A stretch of 64,000 nt of DNA, taken from assembly GCA_963576725.1 (NCBI GenBank), contig OY755244.1, forward strand, positions 38,795,855-38,859,854. The letters run 5' to 3'. Position numbers and translations under genes: made by a program. Each line of letters starts with the position of its first letter. The first letter of the stretch is position 1. The notes under the pieces are model-generated. The model did not search any database. It had not been told where the DNA came from and saw only the letters and a list, made by a program, of their open reading frames with translations. This document shows, one piece after another, positions 43,097-54,774 of the stretch. This stretch comes from Azorinus chamasolen (Eukaryota; Mollusca; Bivalvia; Cardiida; Solecurtidae).

Positions 43097-44144
43097 AAAT
43101 GACAATTTAAGTATTTGAATAGTTACATACTTTTATCTATTCCTCTGTATATAATATATTGCTAGAATACTATTTTGTAACTTTCTGAATCCGCGGATAA
43201 AATATTTCAAATATTACATTTATCAGTATTAACTGCTGTATATTCAGGCAGCCATGTTAAATAAATTATGTTGTTTGATAAACAGATACAATCCGGTAAT
43301 CATTTGGCAAGTCACATATGTTTTATCGAACATATTCTATTTATGATTTTAACCTAGTTGATTATTTTCCTGCACAGTGCTCCATATTACAGGTAGAATT
43401 CATAATGAGCCTGCAAGCCTTGGGAATTCTAGATAAAAGTCGGATACCGAATATCGTATACTCTTAAAGATGTTTAGTTTTGTTACTGTTTTATTGAGTT
43501 GTTAGTATTAGTTGTATGTAGAAACAATTGAGTTTCGGTTTAAATTACCATGCTTTAAACTGAACAATCCTTTTTAAAGGAAATGCTATAGAAGCTTGGA
43601 CTAAACTCAAATTAATGTGTATATATATAAAGTATTGGTGTGCTTAGATTCAATATTTGTCATTGCAAATCCTCACGTATTTTACATGGGCCACCTTGTC
43701 TATGTACTTGCGAGATACCTTGCTTTTATCTATTTAAGTAGCCAATAGTTGTTCCTAAATAACAACAATCAAATCATTGTTAGATGAAATAAGATGTCTT
43801 ATATGCATCATTATTGCGTGGTATCGATACATTTTAACCTTTAGCCTGATGCCAGCGGACCAATGTTACATTTGCAAAGAGTTGTAAACTAGACAAGGCG
43901 CCGCGTTGAAGGGCCCAAATTGTTTGACACCTAGTTGCATAGACAAGCTGACTATAATCTGAATGTTGAAAATGTAGTGCAATATTGCTTAATATTGTTA
44001 AAAAATAATTTGCTCAAAGGGCTAAATGTTAATACCAACACACTTTAAAGCTATACAAGGTAGTCTCTATCCAATATGTAACCTCTGTCGCATAGGTAAC
44101 GTACTACACTTATACTGTAATGTCTCCAAAAATAAGGCACAATA
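43097..44144. other. Mostly unrecognised
   Basis: Near 43885-43935, AGTTGTAAACTAGACAAGGC and GGGCCCAAATTGTTTGAC are a decayed L-type hairpin. The rest is AT-rich and unrecognised. Confidence 0.4.
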
Positions 44145-44396
44145 TTAACCCTTTCGGCGCCAAATTTCTAATTGTCGTCTACAATCCATTTGTGTTAAAT
44201 CATTCAGTAAAATAAGGAAATAAGATAAATAAACGCAAATTTCAAAGGAATAAAGCAAATATAGAAATAGAATTTGAAGCAAAAAGTGAAGTCCCTGATC
44301 AGACGCCGCCTTGAAAGGGCGGCGTCTGATCTGGGACTGCACTACATTTGTATTTGTCGTGGTGCATTTATGCGACATTGGCGGTGAAAGGGTTAA
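44145..44396 (+). mobile_element. Family D hairpin MITE, copy D2
   Basis: TTAACCCTTTCGGCGCC and GGCGGTGAAAGGGTTAA are the ends. The hairpin at 44284-44345 has apex GCCGCCTTGAAAGGGCGGC. Body nearly identical to D1. Confidence 0.85.
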
Positions 44397-44720
44397 ACCT
44401 TTTAATCGGACTGTTCCGAATTTTAAACAAGTCAAACTTGCACAGGAAAAATATTCGCAGATGAATGCTCGCGTACGTGTATGTACTTCATTTTCACTTA
44501 TGTGGTGGCTTTGTTTTGTTTGCTCTAGTTCTGAAGTTATTTCTAAAAATAATTAATTGAGTTGATCTTTTCAAGAAATCTTTACGGCTTCAAAGTTTAA
44601 CTTCTCAAAAATTAATGTCTCTAAGAGGACCGAAACGCAAACTCAGCAAAACCCTGCTCTATGTTGTTTGTACATGAACGTACGTCAAATAAAGCAGCTC
44701 AGAACTGATGAAAATCAATC

Positions 44721-44928
44721 TACAGTAAAACCTCTCTATAACGGCTACTAAATTGTGTTAATTAGTTGATATTTAGGACAGGTGGCTGATTAAAGCAAGG
44801 TAAAAGTAAAACAGAACGCTCCTATAGGAGCGTTCTGTTTTACTTTCATCTTGCTTTAAGCAACTACCTGCTTTTAGCACAAAATACTTGATGTAATTTA
44901 GTGTCCATTATAGAGAGGTTTTACTGTA
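44721..44928 (+). mobile_element. Family E foldback MITE, copy E4
   Basis: TACAGTAAAACCTCTCTATA and GAGAGGTTTTACTGTA are the ends; apex GAACGCTCCTATAGGAGCGTTC with AAAGTAAAACA/TGTTTTACTTT continuing the perfect stem. Full-length foldback. Confidence 0.85.
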
Positions 44929-46827
44929 TATAAGCTGACGGCGATTCGTGCCCTCTGGACTTCTAATGAAAATTGAGCTCTCGATGACAAGGCGACTCGG
45001 TCTTTTATATTAGAATATTAGAACCAAACGGGGCCAAAAAGTTGGACACTGGTGCCCATGATTCTGGCCACTGTTAGAGGTGACCAAGAGAAATGTTGGC
45101 GATGACGTCATATTTCTGCCATTCTCCAGAAATCAATGCCCTTTTTTAACAAACCATGTCGCTGGATACCGGAATTTAAGTAAATTTAAAACCTGGTGTT
45201 ATTATCGTCAGAGTGTACAGAGACCTTCCTAGAAATGAAAACATGGGTGCACTAAAAATCCTGTGTCGTCGAGCTAATTGACGATACGTAACATGGAGTT
45301 TTTAACCAAGACAATTATGGGTTGTTATGAGTATATATTTATGACGCGTAAACTATGTGACCAAAACTCTAGGGCACAAATGACGGGCGCGTTTCAGTTC
45401 TGCATTCAAAGTAAACAAAGTGGGAGGGGTAAATCTCCGCCCATGTATGGAAACAGTTGACACCTTGAAGCCATAAGTCTTATGGCGGAACATCACTGAC
45501 CACTGGATTTAACTTATGTCTAAAATACTTTTGTATATGGAGAACCAGGATGATGCAAAAACAAGGGTCTACATCACTTCATTGTGCAACACATCGGTCA
45601 CCGAAATGCTAGAAGAGTTACACTTTGGATAATTAAAGCGACGATAATTTAAAAAAGTGCATTGACGATTCAATTAATATGGAAAAGGGACTATGGCTCT
45701 GCTACATGTACATAACGGGTAAGTAGATCCAACACATCCTGCTGTTTTACGATTACACATAGACAGTCAATACACAGCATAGTGTTTACAAACTGGAAGC
45801 GTGTACGGTTATCGAAGTTCTGTTTCCCAGTCCGAGATACGACAGAGAGTTAAATTTCCATACAGCTTTTAGATAAGTATAATGCGCATTAAAAATGTCC
45901 CAAAGTAATTAAATCTAGACTGTCCTAAAGGTTAAAAAGAACACAACGATCTCCGTACATGTTGGATATGTCAAGTCATTACATTATTATGCCCATGTGT
46001 CATGTCAAAGAACAATATTTGATTGTAACAGAATGTCCCCCAAACGAAACTGACAACTGGTATTGATGAGCAAAATATCAAATTTCCAACAATAACAGGC
46101 CATCACTGGGTTACCATGGCAACCAACACTTTTCAAACACCTGTCATTCAGTGTCGGTACCCATATACCAATACTGACCAATTTTTCCAAAAAATCTTGT
46201 AATATGTAAATTGTGACTAATCAGAGGACATCACACCATTACAATTGCAACCTATTCTTTCAAAACAACTTGAAGTTCGGGTACCCAAATTCCCCTAAGT
46301 GCCAATTTTCAGCAACATCAAACAATATCTAATATCAGTGTATAAAAACCGCCATTGTTTTAAGAGACTGACAACGGCGAAGCTCCGGAACAAGGCTAAA
46401 ATTATCAAAATCTGGATGCGAGCCTATTGTGTAATAATTTATCTACATGTACCTAGATTTTAGACATATGAATGCTGGACGGGTTTCCACTGGTTTTGCA
46501 GCAAACAAATGTTCTCTTTCTCAAATATGTCATTACTATGCTCGTTAGCACTAAGATTGCAGGTGACATAGATTCAGATTTACGCGTTATTTTTTCGAAA
46601 TTTGAATAGAAAACATCTTAAGGCTTTTACATATACGGCTATCTGAAACCCTGTATGCTTTTAAAGTATTAAATACCGTTAGATAAAATTGGTGACATAT
46701 CGATGGTGGTTCGTGCATTAAATCCTTATCTATCTATTGGCGTATGTCTGGTACTTTGCACAAATCTTCAATCAAGATGCGACGTTGAGCAACTCATCGT
46801 GACATCAGCATCAGTAAACAAATTAGA
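44929..46827. other. 1.9 kb with no assigned element
   Basis: The longest stretch without a repeat I can assign. ORFs of 60-61 codons only. GGTTACCATGGCAACC near 46110 echoes the motif spread through the arms at 47421-52658 but may be coincidence. A decayed L-type hairpin lies near 46757-46812. Confidence 0.4.
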
Positions 46828-47041
46828 TTAACCCTTTAAAGACTGGACAAACATACACGGACTTTAGCAAACAGTGTAGACCCAGATCAGAGGGCTCCTT
46901 CAGGAGCCCTTTGATCAGGGTATGCATTGTTTGTCATTCAAACTCCCATAGCAAGTGTAAGCCTTTCATGCTGAGTGGACTCCTATAGTAGATCACTAAT
47001 ATACTGTTCCATTCTGAACGTTTTAACTTAGTAAGGGTTAA
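46828..47041 (+). mobile_element. Family K TTAA MITE
   Basis: TTAACCCTTTAAAGACTGGA and AACTTAGTAAGGGTTAA are the ends, with TTAA at both. The hairpin at 46867-46934 runs GCAAACAGTGTAGACCC to GGGTATGCATTGTTTG with apex GGGCTCCTTCAGGAGCCC. Confidence 0.75.
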
Positions 47042-47420
47042 AAGTTTCTTAAAAGCTAAAACGAGTCGGGAAAAAGGAATATTGCATGTATTCAAAGTTA
47101 GAGCAGACACCATTAGGATAAAACTAAATGGTAATGAGGACATTTGATCAAATGTATGACGAACTGATCTCTAGAGACTCTGTCTTCTCGACTTTAGACG
47201 CTCAAACTGAATTATACTTTAATGCATGTAGAGACTGAACTGTTTAATTCACCTAAATTCGTGTAAATACATCTACCAGAAACTACACTACAAGAAACTA
47301 GCGATTCCTATTCAAAACGTTTGTTGCATATTGAGATGGCAAAAACAAGGTAACGCTGTTTGTCGAACTGGGTATAAGAATTACATCGTAAGTAGGTTTA
47401 GTCTGTCGGGTGGGTGTTCT

Positions 47421-49332
47421 ACTCAGGTAGCCAGTAGTGCCTACCGTGCACCCCCCCCTAGACTTTTTTTCATGGGTACCAAAATGTTCAGAAAAGTGTC
47501 CTGAATCAGAATCACGAATGTACTCAAACTTAAATTATTTTAGGCTATGTGTATTTTAACCGTTTCCATGGCAACCCCCCAGTTTTCGTAATGATGACCC
47601 ATACCTACAAATTCGCCCATATCACAGCCAGTTTTTGTCCTAAAACTATAAAACTGGTACCAAATGGAAGATAAGACATTGTGCTTTTATTTCTAATTGT
47701 TTTTTTTAAATTACCTTATTTGCATACTCATGAATATTAATGAGAACATTAAAAATAGTAAAAAAAGTATAGAAATAACGTAAACCTTTATTTTTTTTAT
47801 CCTACAAATATCAGAAAATAACTTCAAATGTAGTTTAACATGATGACGAAACCCCCAGGAAACAAAATATCCAATTTGAGGACCATAGCATTAATTTTAA
47901 GCACCATTTTCACCGTTTCCATGGCAACACCTTAGTTTTCGTAATGATGGTCCATACCTTCAAAATCGTCCATATCACAACCAGCTTTTGTCCAAAACCT
48001 ATAAAACTGGTACCAAATTGGAGGTAGGACAATGTGCTTTTATTTCCAGTTGTTTTTTTTAATTAACTTATTTGCATACTCATGAATATTAATGAGAACA
48101 TTAAAAATAGTAAAATCAATATAGAAATAACGTAAATAATGTAAACTATTCACTTTTTATCCTACAAGTATCAGAAAACAATTTCAAATGCAGTTTAACC
48201 TGATGAAAAAATCCTCAGAAAACAAAATATCAAATTTGAGGACCAAAAATTTAACTCTAAGTAACTTTTTAACTGTTTCCATAGTAACCATTCATTTCAC
48301 TCTGTTCACACAGTCGACACCTACCTGCAAAACTCTTCCATATCACAGGAAGTATTTGTGCTAACTGTATAAAACTAGTACCGAATTAAAGCTAAGACAG
48401 TGTGCTTTGGTTTAAAAGCTATAATTAGGAATTACCTTATTTGTATACACATGAATATTAATGAGAATAATTAAAAAATAGCAAAAAAATACAGAAATAA
48501 CGTAAACCTCTCAATTTTTATCCTACCAATATCAGAAAACAACTTCAAATGTAGTTTAAAATGATGACAAAATACTCAGAAAGCTAGTCATCTTAATTGA
48601 TACCCAAACAATGAACTGTAAGTAAGATTGTAACGGTTTCCATGGTAACCGATCCTTTCACAAATTTTGGAAAATTGACATCCAACTGTAATACTCCGCT
48701 AGATCTCGGTTATTTTTGATGAATCATGAAATCACTTGTTACAAACATAGATATGAGGCATTGCTTTAATAGTAAATATTACTTTTCTGATATAAACTAA
48801 TTTGCATATGTATGAATATTTATGAGAACAGTAAAAGATGTTGAAATTTTCGACAGACACCAGTCTTTCTCTTATAAAGCAAACAAATATGGAAAATGGT
48901 TAGCTAAAGTTTACTATGATCACTGAATATCACCAAGATTATTAGATAAATAAGTTTGGGACACATTATATAGCACTGATGGTGATATATCTGTTTCCTA
49001 GGCAACCATTCTAACCTCATTGTTCATATTACAGAGTGTTTACATACCTGCAACATATAAAGATATTGTTGCCTTCTTGGGCGATAATTATAAATGATAT
49101 AAACATATACCCGGTAGTTGATGTATGAATCTTAATGTTAGGTTCACTTTATGCAAATTACCTTATTTGCATCCTCATGAATATTAATTAGTGATAAGAA
49201 AACAAAGAGAAACAATATTGAAAATAACATCACAGTATGCCGAGCACAACATTACACCATGCTCCAAGTATAGGTTGCAATAATAAATGTACCTTTTGAT
49301 GATGAATAAATAAATTTTATGTCTAAAACTGT
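47421..49332 (+). repeat. Left inverted arm built of ~360 bp sub-repeats
   Basis: The phrase ACCTTATTTGCATACTCATG plus AATATTAATGAGAA recurs near 47713, 48065, 48435, 48797 and 49160, a period of 352-370 bp. Each unit also has GTTTCCATGGCAACC-type and ATCCTACAAATATCAGAAAA blocks. The sub-repeats differ far more from each other than the left arm differs from the right arm. Confidence 0.8.
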
Positions 49333-49736
49333 TACCAAAATGACCATGCACTGCTTCCATGGTAACTGTTGAAAGCCAAGTACTTATGATACCCCAAACA
49401 ATCTTCTGTTATTGTTTTTAAAGCGTCAGTGATTTCAAAGCCCATAAAGCCTGTGTTGAATTCAGGGTTTCAAGACTGTTTCGACTTTTGATATACCATC
49501 ATCTGTCGAGAACTGGTAAACCCTTTGATTTGTCTGTCCTGCTAAGCCATCATCAGCCGTACCAATACCGAAGGGAACTGGTGTCAGCAGATTCTGCATC
49601 AGCTCACCTATATCATTCTGCATATTGGGTCTTTTTGAACCACTAATAAATGCTACAATTCCTTGATTCCTTACGATTTGAAGCTGCAAGGCAGAAATGT
49701 TTTTTCACATCTATCAGACGATGAGCCCTGAATTCA
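49333..49736. other. Spacer with small inverted repeat
   Basis: CCTGTGTTGAATTCAGGG (49451) and CCCTGAATTCAACACAGG (49727) bound a 293 bp segment as exact inverted repeats. A 75-codon minus-strand ORF (49462-49689) lies inside it. The sequence inside may be inverted relative to the gene that follows. Confidence 0.55.
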
Positions 49737-50360
49737 ACACAGGAAGAAACTGAAACAAGGACCGTTATTTACACCAAGCATGCAAAAGAACAAGGCTACA
49801 GAACTGTTCATCTTCGAACTCCAGACGGTGATATATTCTTCATTCTTCTGTATTACCTTAACTGGTTTGAATGTGTTACTGTCTTGTTTGATACTGGCTC
49901 AGGCAATCATCAAAAAATAATAAACATGTCAGAAGTTGTCCAAGCATACACAGAAGATTACGGATCAGCACTTCTGGGTCTCCATTTGTACTGTGGCTGT
50001 GATTCTACAAGTGCATTCAATGGCTGAGAACATTTGACACCCACTAAGACCATTGAAAAGAAGCCAATGTTTATAAAAACCATTAGCAGATTTGGGCAAC
50101 TCTTGGGATGTGTCTGGAGATCTTGTTCAAGACTTGGATGAATTTACGTGTGCAATGTATGGCAACCTAAGAGTGAAGGCAACCTAAGGAGAAGTGTGAA
50201 GATAAGCCAACAGATGCACTTCGCAATGCTGATATGGGAACATTACCCCTCTTGTAGGGCCTGCTTAATACAGCACATCTGAAGAGTTATTTACCAGTTG
50301 ATACTTTGGAAGAGATCTCTTTCCCGACCCCGACATTCCCTTTGTTTTAGAGAAGAATGG
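49737..50360 (+). pseudogene. Broken copy of the GCD(T/S) animal repeat-associated protein
   Basis: The frame runs through HAKEQGYRTVHLRTPDGDIF, VLFDTGSGNHQKIIN and LGLHLYCGCDSTSAFNG. It stops at 50026, continues after a frame change as LGNSWDVSGDLVQDLDEFTC (about 50096) then AMYG, and again after more breaks as SCRACLIQHI and VIYQLILWKR. These blocks, in this order, are those of a widespread uncharacterised family in molluscs, cnidarians and fish. DGD and GCDST could correspond to acidic residues of a PIN/FEN-like nuclease fold (inference). At least two stops and one frameshift mean no product. Confidence 0.75.
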
Positions 50361-50748
50361 TTGTCAACATGTAACTCTGACAGTCAATCAACAGATATGA
50401 TTACATTATGGCCTATAATAAGGGTTTGCTCCACAGACATTCAACAGCAATGTTATCATCTTGACCTAGCTCTTATCAGAGTATTACCTGAGAAGATCCA
50501 ATATAAACTGTTCCATTTTAGCCTCTAATTAAGGTATGCTCTGAGAGTCAGACCTTCAATTTATATATTAGCTGATAAATACCCATGATGTCATTATTTC
50601 TAACATGAATATTCAGCTGGTAAAGGGTTAAGTGAGATATCATTCGTCTATTTTTGTTGAGTCGGCATACTCAAATAAGCTTTCTGTAAAGGTGTTTTAA
50701 AGCAGAGAGTGGGATTAACCATTTACTAGATGTATACATGCCCTTTAA

Positions 50749-52658
50749 CATCTTTTAGACATTTATTTATCACCAAAAGGTACATTTATTATTGCAAGCT
50801 ATATTTGGAGAATGGTGTAATGTTGTGCTCTGCATACTGCGAAACATGTTATTTCAATATTGTTTCTCTTTATTTTCTTATCACTAATTAATATTCATGA
50901 GGATGCAAATAAGGTAATTTGCATAAAGTGAACCTAACATTAAGATTCATACATCAACTACCGGGTATATGTTTATATCATTTATAATTATCACCCAAGA
51001 AGGCAGCAATATCTTTGTATGTTGCAGGTATGTAAACACTCTGTAATATGAACAATGAGGTTAGAATGGTTGCCTAGGAAACAGATATATCACCATCAGT
51101 GCTATATAATGTGTCCCAAACTTATTTATCTAATAATCTTGGTGATATTCAGTGATCATAGTAAACTTTAGCTAACCATTTTCCATATTTGTTTGCTTTA
51201 TAAGAGAAAGACTGGTGTCTGACGAAAATTTCAACATCTATTACTGTGCTCATAAATATTCATACATATGCAAATTAGTTTATATCAGAAAAGTAATATT
51301 TACTATTAAAGCAATGCCTCATATCTATATTTGAAACAATTGATTTCATGATTCATCAAAAATAACCGAGATCTAGCGGAGTATTACAGTTGGATGTCAA
51401 TTTTCCAAAATTTGTGAAAGGATCGGTTACCATGGAAACCGTTACAATCTTACTTACAGTTCATTGTTTGGGTATCAATTAAGATGATTAGCTTTCTGAG
51501 TATTTTGTCATCATTTTAAACTACATTTGAAGTTGTTTTCTGATATTGGTAGGATAAAAATTGAGAGGTTTACGTTATTTCTGTATTTTTTGCTATTTTT
51601 TAATTATTCTCATTAATATTCATGTGTATACAAATAAGGTAATTCCTAATTATAGCTTTTAAACCAAAGCACACTGTCTTAGCTTTAATTCGGTACTAGT
51701 TTTATACAGTTAGCACAAATACTTCCTGTGATATGGAAGAGTTTTGCAGGTAGGTGTCGACTGTGTGAACAGAGTGAAATGAATGGTTACTATGGAAACA
51801 GTTAAAAAGTTACTTAGAGTTAAATTTTTGGTCCTCAAATTTGATATTTTGTTTTCTGAGGATTTTTTCATCAGGTTAAACTGCATTTGAAATTGTTTTC
51901 TGATACTTGTAGGATAAAAAGTGAATAGTTTACATTATTTACGTTATTTCTATATTGATTTTACTATTTTTAATGTTCTCATTAATATTCATGAGTATGC
52001 AAATAAGTTAATTAAAAAAAAAAACTGGAAATAAAAGCACATTGTCCTACCTCCAATTTGGTACCAGTTTTATAGGTTTTGGACAAAAACTGGTTGTGAT
52101 ATGGACGATTTTGAAGGTATGGACCATCATTACGAAAACTAGGGTGTTGCCATGGAAACGGTGAAAATGGTGCTTAAAATTAATGCTATGGTCCTCAAAT
52201 TGGATATTTTGTTTCCTGGGGGTTTCGTCATCATGTTAAACTGCATTTGAAGTTATTTTCTGATATTTGTAGGATAAAAAAAATAAAGGTTTACGTTATT
52301 TCTATACTTTTTTTACTATTTTTAATGTTCTCATTAATATTCATGAGTATGCAAATAAGGTAATTTAAAAAAACAAATTAGAAATAAAAGCACAATGTCT
52401 TATCTTCCATTTGGTACCAGTTTTATAGTTTTAGGACAAAAACTGGCTGTGATATGGGCGAATTTGTAGGTATGGGTCATCATTACGAAAACTGGGGGGT
52501 TGCCATGGAAACGGTTAAAATACACATAGCCTAAAAGAATTTAAGTTTGAGTACATTCGTGATTCTGATTCAGGACACTTTTCTGAACATTTTGGTACCC
52601 ATGAAAAAAAGTCTAAGGGGGGGGGGGGTGCACGGTAGGCACTACTGGCTCCCTGAGT
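50749..52658 (-). repeat. Right inverted arm
   Basis: Complement of 47421-49332 over its full length. Examples are AGACTGGTGTCTG(A/T)CGAAAA, CCGGGTATATGTTTATATCA and CCATGGAAACGGTTAAAATA. Short indels occur at A and G runs. Confidence 0.8.
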
Positions 52659-52979
52659 ACAAGCAATCTTTATGAAAATCTTTATAACTGATATTGAGAG
52701 CATAAAACAATGACATACACATACTTCGCCTATGAGTGCATTGCTATTGTTTTTGTGTGACACGTCCACGCTTCAAATAATTTCGTTTTCCCCAGGAAAA
52801 TAAATAGCTTATATAACAGTTTATGATATCAAACGATGGCAGAAAGAATCATTGTATAGTCTTATGCTTGTTAATCGCACCTATAGGTCATTGAGCCTGA
52901 AATCAAATTAAGTCCACCATGTTGTTGGTAGAGTTACGATGAAGAGCTTCAAACCTCCCTCATTTTCGTATGATAACGT

Positions 52980-53320
52980 ATTCATTCTTTTTTGCAAGAG
53001 ACACACAGAGAGACAGAGAGAGACATCGAGATATACATTGTACATGCATACAGATATACAGATGGACAGACTGAGAGACAGATACAGAAACAGCGAGACA
53101 GACAGAGAGAGGCATTTATAGAGGTACACAGAGAAAGAAAGACACAGGGACAGAGAGAGAGAGAGAGAGAGACAGCGAGATATACATTGTACATGCACAC
53201 AGATAGACAGATGGACAGACTGAGAGACAGAGAGAGACAGAAACAGCGAGACAGACAGAAAGAGGCATACAGAGAGGCACACAGAGAAAGAAAGAGACAC
53301 AGGGACACACAGAGAGAGAG

Positions 53321-53359
<39 letters not shown>

Positions 53360-53370
53360 CGATAAAGATG
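52980..53370 (+). repeat. GA/CAGA-rich simple repeat
   Basis: GAGAGACAGAGAGAGACA-type sequence with two longer diverged copies of TATACATTGTACATGCA...GATGGACAGACTGAGAGAC (about 53030 and 53180). The 171-, 133- and 108-codon ORFs here are low-complexity translations (SLSLSLS or RERERE). Confidence 0.9.
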
Positions 53371-53902
53371 CTAAGATAAGTCACCATGTTTGAAATATGA
53401 TATACGAGCATGAAAGTAAGCACCGAATTGATGTGCTATTTTTCGTTGTATTGAAAATCAGCAAATGCTGTCAGACTAACATTTTGCTTCAGACTGTGGA
53501 TATTTTGTTAAATTATTTTCTTTTTAATAAAATTATTATATCTGTTGTGTCCTCGTATATTTTTATAGACCGGTTTCAAGATGTATACATTTCAAACAAT
53601 ATGTCATACCAGTGAACATGAAGTAATGATTGCAGTAACGAACTTTTTACGTATTTACGTATAAATGCTGTAACTAGAACGTAGAAAATCGAGATTACAA
53701 GCTATAATTAAGCGCATTGAATAGTTTCGGCCCAAAGCTACTAATCCAATAAACCTTGGAATGTATTAGGTTAGTGAGGAATTTTTTATTCTGTCACTTT
53801 ATCACAGACGTTAGTGAGTGCCAAAGCAGTTTATATTTTCTATGTATGAAGTTAAAATTAATAAGGGTGATCTTTATTTTCAATTTCACCGAAGAAGTAT
53901 GT
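53371..53902. other. No recognisable feature
   Basis: AT-rich; no gene or element recognised. Confidence 0.4.
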
Positions 53903-54125
53903 TTAACCTTTTCGGTGCCAAATTTCTAATTGTCGTGTTTAACCAATTTTGTTAAATAAATTGGTAAAATAAAGAAATCAGATAAATACATGCAAATTTC
54001 AAATAAATAAAGCACAGATATAGAAATAAAGTTTGAGACAAAAAGTGAAGTCCCTGACCAGACGCCGCCTTGAAATCTGGGATTGCACTATTGGCCGTGG
54101 TGCATTTGTGCGGTGAAATGGTTAA
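53903..54125 (+). mobile_element. Family D MITE, copy D3, hairpin apex deleted
   Basis: TTAACCTTTTCGGTGCC and GCGGTGAAATGGTTAA are the ends. The left arm GACCAGACGCCGCCTTGAAA runs directly into TCTGGGATTGCAC, so the inner right arm is missing. Confidence 0.75.
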
Positions 54126-54774
54126 AAAACACACACGCAAATAAAGGATGTAACAAAACAGTACAGTCATGTATTACAAGCCTCGCGTGTGTCCTGTGCT
54201 TATACATTTGTTTCTGGGCAATGGTTATAAACAAGTAACGTGTGCATTTTCTTTCAGGTCGTGTGAGAGAGCAGGGTCCCATTTACCACGTCTGCACCTT
54301 ATAATACTCAATATGAATATGTGAGTCAAACTCGTTTTAGCTTTTACATAACCGTTTTAGTATATCGCCTCACAAATTGAATTTAGTTATGATATACGTC
54401 CCAGTATCATTAACTTCTTCTCTTTGTCTTCTTCTACGACAAACTGTACAATATCGTATTTAACAATACTGAATTTAACCTTAAAAGTACAAAAATGAGT
54501 AAGCCTGCTTTGGACAGATCTGTGACTACCTCGGAAAGCATGTTGGGTCCAGATGAAATGTCGATTTACTCCGCGCCTCATCATGATCGACACTGGTTGA
54601 CACTCTGGGGGGGGGGAATTATTCGGCGCCTCATCATGATCGACACAGGTTGACACTCTTACAGCTTTTCCTGAACAAATACGAGATCAATCAATGCCGA
54701 AAATGAATAGGTGGCATTTTTATATACGATATGCTACTCAGCAGGCTAAAGATGAAAGGTAACCTTTAAAGACA
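54126..54774. other. Unassigned with a 50 bp direct repeat
   Basis: CGCCTCATCATGATCGACAC plus GGTTGACACTCT occurs at about 54575 and 54625, separated by a G run. GGGTCCAGATGAAATGTCGA nearby suggests a decayed L-type hairpin. No upstream reverse transcriptase sequence is recognisable. Confidence 0.4.

Larger units (their letters stand above)
47421..52658. mobile_element. 5.2 kb palindromic element with ~1.9 kb inverted arms
   Basis: ACTCAGGTAGCCAGTAGTGC opens the left arm and its mirror (complement ACTCAGGGAGCCAGTAGTGC) closes the right at 52658. The arms stay alignable to about 49332 and 50749, at roughly 97% identity in the stretches I compared. The 1.4 kb spacer carries a broken gene (49737-50360). 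No target duplication is evident at the ends. A C/G homopolymer lies just inside each end. It could be a foldback (giant-TIR) DNA transposon or an inverted duplication; sharp matching ends favour the first. Confidence 0.8.

Noticed and set aside
46100..46130. GGTTACCATGGCAACC as part of the palindromic element
   Set aside because: Only one short motif is shared and the surrounding sequence does not align with the arms.
52908..53423. 171-codon ORF and its overlapping frames
   Set aside because: Low-complexity translation of a GA/CT repeat; similar ORFs occur in other frames and at 59959-60339.
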